NCBI RefSeq assembly: GCF_030503435.1
Contig: NZ_JAUKPO010000035.1
Span: 1-64,000, forward strand
Source: Rhodocytophaga aerolata
Lineage (GTDB): Bacteria; Bacteroidota; Bacteroidia; Cytophagales; 172606-1
DNA: 64,000 nucleotides
Direction: 5' to 3'
The notes beneath the pieces were generated by a model. That model was not told the origin of the DNA. It saw only the letters and a program-made list of their open reading frames with translations, and did no database searches. The translations under genes and the position numbers were made by a program. Below are positions 28,517 to 37,122 of this stretch, piece after piece (position 1 is the stretch's first letter; each line of letters opens with the position of its first letter).

Positions 28517-28562
28517 TTTTTGTATCAAATAGAATACAAAAAATGTTGCAAATATGATACAA
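28517..28562. promoter_or_regulatory. Nested palindromes built on TTGTATCA/TGATACAA
   Basis: TTTTTGTAT (28517-28525) mirrors ATACAAAAA (28534-28542), and TTGTATCA (28520-28527) mirrors TGATACAA (28555-28562). The cluster lies in the 700-bp gap upstream of the small gene at 28872 and looks like an operator for a dimeric repressor. The regulator is unknown; the small HTH protein at 30991 is a possibility. Confidence 0.4.
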
Positions 28563-28871
28563 AGTGTTTATCTTTACTATATAATTAAAAGCTAATAAAC
28601 ACCAACCCACCTGGCCACTTGTGCCGTTTCGTTCTTTGATAGGTTGAAATTGATGATTTATCCCGCGTTTTAAGCATATCTATTTGCTTGTAAATCACCA
28701 GACTGCCAAGAGTCTATCTGGCAGAATAAAACAATAATGGCCCCCAAAAATTGAAAGTCCGGCACAAACACTTGTGTAGTCCGAAATGATAGGGTATACG
28801 AATTAGTAACTGAATGTAGGGGAAATAGACAAAGGCACACTATAATAATTTCAACTTATAAATTAATCTTT

Positions 28872-29114
28872 ATGAACAATTTATCACAGAACAATTTACA
28901 AGAAATAGTATTTAATAAGGCTTTTTTAAATGCCACTAATAACGATTTTGAAAAAAGGATAGCAATTATATGGGATAAAGTAAATCTTCTTAAGGAAATT
29001 GAATATGTACAAAATGAAGAGGATAAATTTTCTGTAGCCTACCGGTTCATGGAAATCGAATTAGAAAAAGTATGCAATGAAAATAAATTACTCAAACAAA
29101 TAATAAAACCTTAG
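28872..29114 (+). CDS. Small hypothetical protein, paralogue of 40766-41038
   Basis: An 80-residue acidic, probably helical protein. FEKRIAIIWDKVNLLKEIEYVQNEEDKFSVAYRFM and the following ELEKVCNENKLLK align with the C-terminal half of the protein at 40766-41038 (IHEIWEKVKLLEYAGYITSESEKFNIAYRFT; QLERVYQENCALK). I recognise no named family. The C-terminus looks like a short coiled coil. A clear terminator follows 35 bp after the stop, so it is transcribed as a single gene. Confidence 0.6.
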   Translation: MNNLSQNNLQEIVFNKAFLNATNNDFEKRIAIIWDKVNLLKEIEYVQNEEDKFSVAYRFMEIELEKVCNENKLLKQIIKP

Positions 29115-29148
29115 ATCAAACTAACTAACGAAATTCAATTTTTTTAGA

Positions 29149-29178
29149 GCACCTACTTTGCAGAGTAGGTGCTTTTTT
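29149..29178 (+). terminator. Rho-independent terminator
   Basis: GCACCTACT (29149-29157), a 6-nt loop, AGTAGGTGC (29164-29172) and then TTTTTT. A textbook intrinsic terminator after the 80-residue gene. Confidence 0.9.
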
Positions 29179-29202
29179 ATTTCCACATAACCATTTACCT
29201 AC

Positions 29203-29658
29203 ATGTTAAAACAAGTAAACAAGCCAGTGCAAAGTAAAGATACGAAGCCTTTATACAATTTTATTCAGCTCGATAGGATTTATTATCCCCCTTATCTTGA
29301 GCACCTTTCTTTAAGAATCTATAGCAAAGTGCTTGCACGTATTGATAATTTCAACCTTTTATCTGGAATATCTACTCTAGTACTAGAAATAGCAACCATC
29401 TTTTCTCGAAAATCTTCGAGTATTCACAATAAAACCTACATACAACAGCCACATAATTGTTTAAGGTATGGATTTTATTTGCGACTAGTTGAGCAGCAGT
29501 ACGAAATTCTTGAAAAATTTTACCAGCAGTCAATTATACAACTATCCATTCAGGATGAGGAAAAACAAACTTGTCCGTGTGGCTGGGAATGGATAGAAAA
29601 ATGCTCAGGTTGCAAGAATGGGGAATTACTTATGCAAGACACCAACTCTATAAATTAA
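29203..29658 (+). CDS. Hypothetical protein with a Cys-rich C-terminal motif
   Basis: A 151-residue protein of unknown family. The body is helical (FIQLDRIYYPPYLEHLSLRI; FYLRLVEQQYEILEKFYQQ) and the end carries CPCGWEWIEKCSGC, four Cys spaced as in a small zinc knuckle. Starts at the ATG at 29203, 25 bp after the terminator of the preceding gene. Typical of accessory genes on Bacteroidetes plasmids; no function can be assigned. Confidence 0.5.
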   Translation: MLKQVNKPVQSKDTKPLYNFIQLDRIYYPPYLEHLSLRIYSKVLARIDNFNLLSGISTLVLEIATIFSRKSSSIHNKTYIQQPHNCLRYGFYLRLVEQQYEILEKFYQQSIIQLSIQDEEKQTCPCGWEWIEKCSGCKNGELLMQDTNSIN

Positions 29659-29945
29659 TAAATGAATATCTCCTGTTGATACCTGACAGGTATATAAACC
29701 AAGACCTACTAAAAGTGGATAGCCATTTAGCTAATTAAACAATTGACGGTAAAAACTAATATTAGCTTTGGATATAAACCCTTTTTTATTATAACATAAG
29801 AAAAATAATAATTTAAAATACGGTTTATATTATTTATCAAATTAAATAATACTTTAATAATTATAAATATACATTATAAAAATAGTAAAATATTACTATA
29901 GCATTTTAATAATAAAATATTGATTATACTTATTATACAAATAAT

Positions 29946-30305
29946 ATGGAACAAGAATTAATGAAAGAATTGAATAAATTTACTGGTACTAATAATTATT
30001 ATACTCATCAGATAGGAGGATTAAAAATATATCTTACAGATGGATGTAAATATTTAGCCGAAAAGGGAGCTGCTTACTGGATATTTGATATAATACTATC
30101 TTATCAATTGTATCAAAAGCTAATAAGCGCATATTTTCAAGTCTGGAGTCTTAAAAAAATGCCAAATAATACTTGGACAATTACATGTGAAGATGGTAAT
30201 GGTCTTATACTTGCCATGCAGGATATTGCATATTCGGATTTTCCACTTCACTCAATTAAGCTGTTTTTAGTAGATAAAGTATGTATGTTACAATCTGAAT
30301 ATTAA
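29946..30305 (+). CDS. DUF6876 family protein
   Basis: A 119-residue protein with the DUF6876 layout: FTGTNNYYTHQIGGLKIYLTDGCKYLAEKGAAYWIFDII, then FQVWSLKK and a C-terminal beta segment ending in DFPLHSIKLFLVDKVCMLQ. The family is common on plasmids and conjugative elements of Bacteroidota and its role is unknown. The preceding 290 bp (29659-29945) are extremely A/T-rich and non-coding. A hairpin terminator follows. Confidence 0.82.
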   Translation: MEQELMKELNKFTGTNNYYTHQIGGLKIYLTDGCKYLAEKGAAYWIFDIILSYQLYQKLISAYFQVWSLKKMPNNTWTITCEDGNGLILAMQDIAYSDFPLHSIKLFLVDKVCMLQSEY

Positions 30306-30337
30306 ACATCCTCCTAGGAAAGCAATATTTATCATGG

Positions 30338-30378
30338 TCTACAAAAAGTCTCCCTTCATTTAGGAGACTTTTTGTAGA
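30338..30378 (+). terminator. Terminator hairpin after the DUF6876 gene
   Basis: TCTACAAAAAGTCTCC (30338-30353) and its perfect reverse complement (30363-30378), 16 bp, with a 9-nt loop. Confidence 0.8.
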
Positions 30379-30550
30379 TTATCTAAACGTTGTTAAAAAT
30401 TTATTAATATAACAATTTTATTTTACTATCATTTATATTTAATATTAGAAAAGTTCAATTTTTATGTCATAAACATTCTTAATGTGATCAAACATCAGAA
30501 ATACTACAGACAGATCAGTTTACATTTTATATTTACATAATTAAGTTGAC

Positions 30551-30964
30551 ATGAAACATCAGAAAGCAGAAAAAGTAAAATTTTACGTAGACTTACCAAA
30601 TACTTTTAACAATAAGTATTTGGTTTATAAAGTTTATGATCTTGATCATTCGCTGGATTTACTTGGCAGATTTGCAAATAAGAATTACCAAATTAGAAAA
30701 GCGTATCATCAGTTTGAAAATGGTAAAAGTATAACCATATTGCCGGAAGCTATTGAGCAAGCACGGCAATGCTGTTTCTACCAATTAAGAAAAAATATTA
30801 AAAAAGCTTTTCAGGTATTAGAAGAAAAAGCTGCTTGCTCAAAACAGGAAATGGAGAAAATAGCTAAATTACACCAGCAAGTATTTGAAAATAATTTATT
30901 ACTCGAAAAGCTAAGGGCAGAAAGAATAATATTAATTGAGAGATATTCAAAAACCCAGGATTGA
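30551..30964 (+). CDS. Hypothetical coiled-coil protein
   Basis: A 137-residue basic protein of no recognised family. The N-terminal third is mixed (KVKFYVDLPNTFNNKYLVYKVYDLDHSLDLLGRFA); residues about 65-135 are a long Lys/Glu-rich helix likely to form a coiled coil (QVLEEKAACSKQEMEKIAKL). It partly overlaps or abuts the HTH gene downstream, suggesting one transcript. Confidence 0.5.
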   Translation: MKHQKAEKVKFYVDLPNTFNNKYLVYKVYDLDHSLDLLGRFANKNYQIRKAYHQFENGKSITILPEAIEQARQCCFYQLRKNIKKAFQVLEEKAACSKQEMEKIAKLHQQVFENNLLLEKLRAERIILIERYSKTQD

Positions 30965-30990
30965 ATTCTCTGACTAGTTCAAAAATTGCG

Positions 30991-31248
30991 ATGCTCATGA
31001 CAACCAAACTTACGCTTCAAGCCTTGATTGATGAATCCAAATTATCTATCTCTGACCTTAGTACTCTTATTGAGATAAACAGGGCAACTTTTTATAGAAG
31101 GCTGGAACATCCGGAAAAATTTACTATAGAAGAAGTTATACGGATGGCAAAGGTTTTTCATGATGCTGCCGTTTTACATAAGCGAAATAAAACAATCACA
31201 CCACAAATTGTTTTTGATGCTATTTCGAATCAAATTCAAGTAAATTGA
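30991..31248 (+). CDS. Small helix-turn-helix DNA-binding protein
   Basis: An 85-residue protein from the ATG at 30991 (30997 is equally possible; the frame opens with a TTG at 30961). TLQALIDESKLSISDLSTLIEINRATFYRRLEHPEKFTIEEVIRMAKVF is a Cro/C1-type or BetR-like helix-turn-helix (about residues 10-58). Such small regulators on plasmids often control replication or transfer genes. It converges on the integrase gene at 31301-32509. Confidence 0.65.
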   Translation: MLMTTKLTLQALIDESKLSISDLSTLIEINRATFYRRLEHPEKFTIEEVIRMAKVFHDAAVLHKRNKTITPQIVFDAISNQIQVN

Positions 31249-31300
31249 AATGAAATGTAAAGTCTATAGCCTTGATGATAGCTATATGTGGACATGCAAA

Positions 31301-32509
31301 CTATTTATCAGGCATTCCTTCTAAGAAATCTTTTTCTATTTGTTTCTGAATATAAAACTGTGTAGTCTCAAATTGCTGGTGCCGCAATTGCCTTTGCACA
31401 TACATAGGCTGTGCTCCGTTAGCTAATAATACTTGACCAGCAGTATGTCTGAGAGAGTGAGGAGAAACACCCTTTTTTTTTAAATTGTTTTTTATCAGGT
31501 ATTTTCGTGCAATATACTGAACCTGAGAAGTTTTTAGCTTTCCAAAAAGATATATTCCCTTTTGTGCTTTATCTATCGGCTTTACCGATTCTATATATTG
31601 AGAGAGTGATTTTTTTGTAAGCTCAAATAATTTTACTACCGCTTTTGTTGCTTTGCCTTTTCCCAGTACATAAAGTAATCCATTCTCTAAATTTACATCC
31701 ATAATTTGAAGCCTTGTAATCTCTACTGTACGTAGCCCTGTGATAGAAAGCAAAGCAATAATTGCCCGATCCCTGGGATCTTGAATGTTGTCTAAAAGCT
31801 GCTTCCGCTGATTTTCAGAAAGGCTATCTTTGTAAAATTTCCTCTCTATTTTAAGGCCCCGTACATTTTCTACATCCCTAAGTGCTTCAATCTGATGCAG
31901 GTTGAGGTCAAGGCCTAAGCGGACACGGTTAGATAGCAACCATTTTGTAAACTGCTTAATAGCTGAAAGGTAAAGATTTATGGTAAATGCTGATTTATCG
32001 TCTTTCTTGAGTTCCATAATAAACTCATTTACTACATTACCATTAAATGAAAGTTCATTATCATCTATATAGTGAAAAAATGTATTGAGTGCTTTCAGAT
32101 AACTTTCTTTTGACTGCTCGCCACGTAATGTCTTAGAATCATGCAAGAAAGCTAATATATACGGGCTATTTGCTGGCGGTTTCTTTTTGTCATTGGTATC
32201 AGCTTTAACCTTATTGATATGATGGCCTGCAGCAAATTTTATAAATCTTCTTACCGGAGAAACTAAACTTGGCCTTTGTCCAGATGTATATAGCGCCATA
32301 CTTATAGGATCAATAAAATACTGCTGTTCTACACAAAATTCCAGATACCTGCGAACAATTCTCAGATAATTATTTGGCTTTTTAAGTGTGTGTTCAAAAT
32401 AACCCAATACCTGACTGATCGTCAGTATTGCTTCTGTAGGTTTACTTATCCCAGTTTCCGGATTTGTAGTTTTATTTTGCTTGACAGGAAATGATTGCTT
32501 TGGATTCAT
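31301..32509 (-). CDS. Tyrosine recombinase (phage-type integrase)
   Basis: A 402-residue site-specific recombinase. The N-terminal core-binding (SAM-like) domain covers about 90-200. The catalytic domain (about 225-395) shows the tetrad: Arg in LLSITGLRTVEITRLQ, the Lys-bearing beta-hairpin LYVLGKGKATKAVV, HSLRHTAGQ (His and Arg), and the final His and Tyr in RQLRHQQFETTQFYIQ. It could resolve plasmid multimers or integrate/excise the element; no att-like repeats were found beside it. It lies 315 bp from the divergent RepA-like gene. Confidence 0.93.
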   Translation of the reverse strand: MNPKQSFPVKQNKTTNPETGISKPTEAILTISQVLGYFEHTLKKPNNYLRIVRRYLEFCVEQQYFIDPISMALYTSGQRPSLVSPVRRFIKFAAGHHINKVKADTNDKKKPPANSPYILAFLHDSKTLRGEQSKESYLKALNTFFHYIDDNELSFNGNVVNEFIMELKKDDKSAFTINLYLSAIKQFTKWLLSNRVRLGLDLNLHQIEALRDVENVRGLKIERKFYKDSLSENQRKQLLDNIQDPRDRAIIALLSITGLRTVEITRLQIMDVNLENGLLYVLGKGKATKAVVKLFELTKKSLSQYIESVKPIDKAQKGIYLFGKLKTSQVQYIARKYLIKNNLKKKGVSPHSLRHTAGQVLLANGAQPMYVQRQLRHQQFETTQFYIQKQIEKDFLEGMPDK

Positions 32510-32824
32510 AAGCTGATTACCAGAAAAATTTTAAAGGTTGCAAAGTATGGTCAATTAAAAGTAAAATTAAATTTCAACATTTACAAGTAAGACTAATTAC
32601 TTAAACGTTGAAAAATTTGTTGAACTTGTTATCATTTTTTTCTATAGTTCATTATTTGAAAGTTAATCATGTTTACATACTATCACCTAATTCCTCCAAC
32701 AACTTGTCTTACTCATTCCCGTAATAACTGGCAATATTGTCTTACCTTATATGCAAATTCAATTGATGCATTTCGTATATTAAATAAATTTTATAAGTTT
32801 ACTTAGCTAAACCTAATCTCGAGG
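32510..32824. other. Divergent promoter region between integrase and RepA-like genes
   Basis: 315 bp, A/T-rich, between divergent starts, so it should hold both promoters. I could not pick out a specific operator or repeat. Confidence 0.4.
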
Positions 32825-33736
32825 ATGTCAAACCACGTACAAAGAATCGCCCAACAGGCGTATGACAACGTAGTCCTACCTAACGATCATAACCAATTAC
32901 TATTTCAGCACACAGTTCTCTGCCAGGTTTATCTGCCTTACCGTGATCCGGGGATTGAGCAAAAGAACTGGGTTCGTCAGCAAGGAAAAGCTTATTTTGC
33001 TATACGGGCCACGGAAGTATTTAATCCGGCTACTGAAAAATTTGATACAATTTTAGGGTTACCTTATGGCCCTAAAGCCAGACTTATTCTCACGCATATT
33101 AATACGCTGGCACTTCAGCAACGCAATCCACAGATTGAAATATCAGATAGTTTAACAGCCTTTGTTAAATCCTTGGGCCTGGCTCATAATGGATACCAGA
33201 TAGATGCTATTAAAAATCAACTAGGCCGGCTAGCCTCCTCCATGATTTCTATTGCTTTTGCCTCTGAAGAGCAACGTAGTTTTCAAGTGGATAGTAAAAT
33301 CATTAAAGGTTTTGATTTATGGTTCCCCAAAAATCCTAATCAACGTGTGATGTGGGATAGCTGTATTACACTTTCCGATGATTATTTTAACTCGTTAATG
33401 AACCATGCCGTTCCCTTAGACAGACGTCACCTGGCGGCTTTGTCAAACAATGCGCTTGCGCTTGATATTTATACCTGGCTTGCCCAACGGCTCCACCGAG
33501 TAGAACATAACAAAAAAGAGTTTGTACATTGGCAAGGGCTTAAAGAACAGTTTGGAGAAGGGTATGATCGAATAGATAAGTTTAAAAGCGTTTTCCGCCA
33601 TACGCTTCAATTAGTGCTTACCCAATATCATTCAGCAAAAATACAGGAGGAGAAAAATAAAGGATTTTATCTTCATAACAGCCCTCCCCCTGTTCCTCCT
33701 AAATTAATACAGATTCCAAAGGTTGGCGAGTATTAA
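32825..33736 (+). CDS. Plasmid replication protein, RepA_C type
   Basis: A 303-residue protein of the plasmid RepA family (PF04796-like). Diagnostic blocks are FDTILGLPYGPKARLILTHINTLALQ, SLTAFVKSLGLAHNGYQIDAIKNQLGRLASSMI and LSNNALALDIYTWLAQRLHR, containing the winged-helix parts. The C-terminal tail is proline-rich (NSPPPVPPKL). It lies just upstream of the iteron cluster, which it may bind. A second, unrelated initiator (Rep_3) lies on the far side of the iterons, so either one is accessory or the plasmid is a co-integrate of two replicons. Confidence 0.85.
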   Translation: MSNHVQRIAQQAYDNVVLPNDHNQLLFQHTVLCQVYLPYRDPGIEQKNWVRQQGKAYFAIRATEVFNPATEKFDTILGLPYGPKARLILTHINTLALQQRNPQIEISDSLTAFVKSLGLAHNGYQIDAIKNQLGRLASSMISIAFASEEQRSFQVDSKIIKGFDLWFPKNPNQRVMWDSCITLSDDYFNSLMNHAVPLDRRHLAALSNNALALDIYTWLAQRLHRVEHNKKEFVHWQGLKEQFGEGYDRIDKFKSVFRHTLQLVLTQYHSAKIQEEKNKGFYLHNSPPPVPPKLIQIPKVGEY

Positions 33737-33761
33737 ATAGATACTATTGACTTAAAACACC

Positions 33762-33788
33762 AAACCCTATCATTAGCTGGTAGGGTTT
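33762..33788 (+). terminator. Terminator hairpin after the RepA-like gene
   Basis: AAACCCTA pairs with TAGGGTTT (33762-33788), followed by ATTTATT, directly before the first iteron. Confidence 0.55.
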
Positions 33789-33799
33789 ATTTATTGAGT

Positions 33800-34324
33800 G
33801 ACAGTTTTGGTGGAAAAATCAAAATGTGAGACAGTTTTGGTGGATGAGTAACCATTTTATATTGATCAACTCCATAATATGCTTTGTAAATATGATTAGA
33901 AAGCGAAAAAATAATAAACTAAATCGAGACAGTTTTGGTGGAAGTTGAGACAGTTTTGGTGGAGGTTGAGACAGTTTTGGTGGAAGCTCATAAATTTTAG
34001 AGACAGTTTTGGTGGACAAACGTATTCATTTACTTTACTAACACTTATTTTCTGATTGCAAACTGCCGTTTTTATCAATTGTCACAACTGCAATAACTAT
34101 TTGCTGAGCTAAAGCCTTCTCTATAGCAGAGACAGTTTTGGTGGATTATTTTTCTAAATGTGCGACAGTTTTGGTGGAGAAATTTTAGCATGTCTTTATT
34201 GGATAAGTGATGTGGATAAAACACTTATCCACGACAGTTTTAGTGGATAAGTGAGATAGTTTTAGTGGAATAACCACGAAAAATCACGACAGTTTTGGTG
34301 GAATATTGAGATAGATTTGGTGGA
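33800..34324 (+). repeat. Iteron cluster, 12 copies of GACAGTTTTGGTGGA
   Basis: Fifteen-base direct repeats start at 33800, 33830, 33928, 33949, 33970, 34002, 34131, 34164, 34233, 34255, 34288 and 34310. Nine are exact GACAGTTTTGGTGGA; 34233 and 34255 have TTTTAGTGGA and the last has GATAGATTTGGTGGA. Spacings of 21, 22, 32 and 33 bp recur, so the repeats sit on one face of the helix. This is the structure of an iteron-controlled plasmid origin. Confidence 0.93.
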
Positions 34325-34389
34325 CAAACCTATATAATATATAAAAACCTATAACTACTACCGTTAGTAACAAAAAAATGTGGATAAGT
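34211..34389. other. Core of oriV with two perfect DnaA boxes
   Basis: TGTGGATAA (complement of the consensus TTATCCACA) occurs at 34211-34219 and 34381-34389, and TTATCCACG at about 34225-34233. Between them are the last iterons and an A/T-rich stretch (34328-34370) suitable for strand opening. Together with the iterons this defines the vegetative origin. Confidence 0.8.
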
Positions 34390-34396
34390 GCATATT

Positions 34397-34424
34397 GGGG
34401 GATTGCATCCCCCAAACCCCCTGC
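34397..34424 (+). other. GC hairpin with adjoining repeat, similar to 28241-28267
   Basis: TTGGGGG (34397-34403) and CCCCCAA (34411-34417) form a hairpin followed by ACCCCCT. The build is the same as at 28241: hairpin, then a second copy of the C-rich arm. Could be a primosome or single-strand initiation site, a transfer-related site or a terminator. Confidence 0.4.
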
Positions 34425-34764
34425 GAGGAATGGTGCAAAAGAGCAAACGACTATTGACCAAAAAATTAATTTTTCCGTACTTCACATTGCAAGAGAGCAA
34501 CAACTCTAAGGTTGGCACCTCCTAATAAGATGCACTTAAGTACCACTTGGTCAAACGGGTGGTACTATAATACTTATATACAGCTTACTGAGAGATGGTT
34601 CACTCACACTCGCCCACTTAGCCTATGGACGAGAACGAATGAGTATGCTCTTTTTGATAAGAAACCAAGATTTGCTTGCATAAACGAAAGCTAATAAAGA
34701 TTACTCAATATTTGCCTAATAGAAGTGAAAACGAGTAATTTGGTGTCAACCATAAAGCCATTGT

Positions 34765-35601
34765 ATGTTGAAAGAAACAAAGGATAAGATCACGAGCAGA
34801 CCTATAAAATCCTACAAGATCCCATTACCGGACATCCAGATACCTCTTTTTGAGCTAGAGGTTCATAAGCGCAATAGTCCAACACAAATAGCAGAGAAAG
34901 TGGCACATGTGCCGGCCCAGAACATCTTAGCCGAGCAGATTGAGGAATTACATGATCTAATCATGGCTCAATATAATATGTCGTTGTATGAGCGGCGTAT
35001 ATTTATTAAAGTGTTGGAACTACTGCCAGAAACGATTATGCATCCGGATGGTATGGCGCTTTTTGAACCTTTGATCATAGACGCCAGAGAAATTATTGCG
35101 GATAGTAACCTGAAAGGGGAACCGGCCTTCGGTGAATTGCAGAAAGCAACCATGAGCATGATTCAGCATGTATGCCGGATTGCTGAAAAAGATGGCCTGC
35201 TACAAACTGGTTTAATTTCTTCGGCAAAATACCTGACCGGTAAAGGACAGATCCGGATACATATTGATCCTGCTTTGCATCCTTATCTACTAAGAGTCAA
35301 AAAGCATTTTTCAGGTGAGCAGCTACAATCTTTAATTAAATTCAAAAGCTATTATAGTCAGTGTTTTTATGAGTGGTTTTCTAAGTCTGCGAAAGCAGAT
35401 AAAATCATCTACATATCTCTATATGCACTGAGAACCATGCTCCGCATTGACGAGAAGGAATATGAACGCTACTATGATCTGAAACGCTTTGTGATTGGCC
35501 AGGCGCAAAAAGAGCTGAAGGGTACCCTGTTTGAATTCACTTTCAAAGAGAAACGCACAGGAAGAAAAGTAATCGGCCTGCAGTTTTACTTAGCTAAATA
35601 A
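34765..35601 (+). CDS. Plasmid replication initiator, Rep_3 superfamily
   Basis: A 278-residue initiator with two winged-helix domains. Residues about 55-150 (IMAQYNMSLYERRIFIKVLELLP...SNLKGEPAFGELQKATMSMIQ) form WH1, and about 175-275 (FKSYYSQCFYEWFSKSAKADKIIYISLYALRTMLRI; RFVIGQAQKELKGTLFEFTFKEKRTGRK) form WH2, the iteron-binding domain. Proteins of this family bind iterons and recruit host DnaB. It lies 340 bp downstream of the iterons, the usual place, and is the best candidate for the main initiator. Confidence 0.9.
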   Translation: MLKETKDKITSRPIKSYKIPLPDIQIPLFELEVHKRNSPTQIAEKVAHVPAQNILAEQIEELHDLIMAQYNMSLYERRIFIKVLELLPETIMHPDGMALFEPLIIDAREIIADSNLKGEPAFGELQKATMSMIQHVCRIAEKDGLLQTGLISSAKYLTGKGQIRIHIDPALHPYLLRVKKHFSGEQLQSLIKFKSYYSQCFYEWFSKSAKADKIIYISLYALRTMLRIDEKEYERYYDLKRFVIGQAQKELKGTLFEFTFKEKRTGRKVIGLQFYLAK

Positions 35602-35623
35602 AGCTAACCCTATAACTTTCAAA

Positions 35624-35851
35624 ATGCATATGGAAAAAGGAATGAAGAAATATAAAGTGATTGCTAAAGTAGATAGCAAAGACTTTGTCCGCTACAATGT
35701 AAATGACCTGCTAAAGTTTACATCATTTTTAGATACTCAATTTCCTAAATGGCGGTGGTTTAATGTGTACAGATATACCAAAGACGGTAATGGAGAGCAA
35801 TTACAGAGCTTCACGAGTAAGAATAGGCCATCACATAAATTTTTGATATAA
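35624..35851 (+). CDS. Small hypothetical protein after the Rep gene
   Basis: A 75-residue protein (alternative starts at codons 3 and 7) with a balanced composition: KKYKVIAKVDSKDFVRYNVNDLLKFTSFLDTQF and KWRWFNVYRYTKDG. No family is recognised. It follows the Rep_3 gene by 22 bp and is likely co-transcribed with it. Confidence 0.5.
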   Translation: MHMEKGMKKYKVIAKVDSKDFVRYNVNDLLKFTSFLDTQFPKWRWFNVYRYTKDGNGEQLQSFTSKNRPSHKFLI

Positions 35852-35981
35852 CTAACATTCTCAATGTAATCAACTGCTTATCTTTCTCAGTTCGCCACTA
35901 TTAAAACTAAAAGTATATGTCAATAATGTGTATTAGGGCGAAAGGACAATGTATATTGAAAGTATTACTTATAAATAAACT

Positions 35982-36374
35982 ATGCAAAAAGGTATTCAAG
36001 GCTTAATCAAACAGATCAAAGAAGTTCATGAGCACTTTGCTTCACTAGCGGTCAAGCAAGTGAATACAGCTATGAATTTGCGAAACGTTCTGTTTGGATA
36101 TTATATTGTTGAATATCAACAGCATGGCTTTGATAGAGCTCAGTACGGTGAAAAAGTGCTGGAAGTACTCGCTCATTCTGCCCGTAATTTGGGCCTTAAA
36201 AGTATTTCGGAGACGAATTTAAAACTCTTCCGGCAGTTCTACCAAACCTACCCTCAGATTAGTCAGACAGTGTCTGACCAATTCAAGCTGGAAAATATCC
36301 AAGCAAAACAGCAAACGCCCCTCCCTGAAGCTACTGCACTAGCTTGTGAAGAAAACGTTGGCTATCGCATATGA
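35982..36374 (+). pseudogene. Truncated DUF1016 (YhcG-type) protein
   Basis: A 130-residue frame whose first about 100 residues match the DUF1016 N-terminal domain of YhcG-like PD-(D/E)XK nucleases (IVEYQQHGFDRAQYGEKVLEVLA; SISETNLKLFRQFYQTYP). The full family is about 340 residues with a C-terminal nuclease domain, which is missing here; the frame ends in unrelated sequence. Decayed relaxase and DUF2958 fragments follow directly, so this stretch looks like a deletion scar. An independent short protein is less likely. Confidence 0.6.
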
Positions 36375-36412
36375 TTTGGCAAAAAATATGTGAGATCATA
36401 CATTATGCTGAT

Positions 36413-36621
36413 TTATGCCAGGTTACGTGGCTTGAGCTTTTCGCCTGTCACAGGATGCTGATTGTCGATCAGTGCATAAAACGCATCCTGAGTGACTTCA
36501 TAACTCAGCCCTAAACGCTCGGCCAGTTGGCCACCCCAAAAGCCTTTTCATTGTCACGCACACAGTAGTCCTGGCGTTGCAAAGCATCGGCAGCTCGCTT
36601 ACAGAGCATGATATTGAGCAT
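36413..36621 (-). pseudogene. N-terminal remnant of a MobF/TrwC-type relaxase
   Basis: Reading the minus strand, GGQLAERLGLSYEVTQDAFYALIDNQHPVTGEKL (about 36540 down to 36425) matches the start of TrwC-family relaxases, after the catalytic-tyrosine leader. The part before it (ADALQRQDYCVRDNEKAF) is in another frame, one T short of joining at about 36540. It ends KPRNLA and a stop at 36413-36415, so the His triad and helicase parts are lost. Clearly non-functional. Confidence 0.65.
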
Positions 36622-36716
36622 AAGCACTGAGGGGGCTAAAATCCTATCAAGATGCTATTTCGGGTTTCAAAAGGAGCAGAACAAAAATAATGCATACACT
36701 CTTCCCCTATCCGAAA

Positions 36717-37072
36717 TGGATATTGACTCAAGCTATACGTGAGCAACTATTTAAAATGGCCGCAAGCAGCTGCCAGTACAGGGAACCTCCAAGGAAATCG
36801 ACTTCTTCCCAGTCGTCAAACTCTTTACGCCAGATGCCGGTGCTATCTGGCTCCTGACAGAGATTGACCCTGGAGATGAAGATTATGACATCGCCTTTGG
36901 GTTATGCGACCTTGTTGGATTGGGTTTCCAGAATTGGGCTTTGTATGTATTTCTGAAATTGAAGAGATACGTGGCGGTCTTGGCTTACCGGTGGATCGGG
37001 ATTTGTATTTCAAGGAAGCCGTTAAGTGCATATGCCGCTGATGCAAAGGAAGCAGGCATAATCAATGCCTGA
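36717..37072 (+). pseudogene. Frameshifted DUF2958 gene
   Basis: In pieces, the plus strand encodes LTQAIREQLF, then FFPVVKLFTPDAGAIWLLTEIDP and DIAFGLCDL, then LGFVCISEIEEIRGGLGLPVDRDLYF, and ends PLSAYAADAKEAGIINA before TGA 37070-37072. This is the DUF2958 family (usually about 110-120 residues), common beside MobF relaxases on plasmids. At least three single-base losses break the frame (about 36757, 36923 and 37018). Confidence 0.75.
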
Positions 37073-37079
37073 AACCTTA

Positions 37080-37111
37080 ATAGGGAAGCATGAATGTCAT
37101 GCTCCCTATTT
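37080..37111 (-). terminator. Hairpin after the subtilase gene
   Basis: ATAGGGAAGCATGA and TCATGCTCCCTAT pair with one bulged base around a 3-nt loop, about 12 bp beyond the subtilase stop codon on the minus strand. Confidence 0.6.
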
Positions 37112-37122
37112 CTGCCTTTAGA

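Noticed and set aside
33800..34324. Possible CRISPR array because of many short direct repeats
   Set aside because: Repeats are 15 bp, unevenly spaced by multiples of the helical turn, close to Rep genes and DnaA boxes, and no cas genes are present; these are iterons.
34512..34694. 60-codon frame between oriV and the Rep_3 gene
   Set aside because: Composition is unlike a protein, with no start context; considered non-coding.
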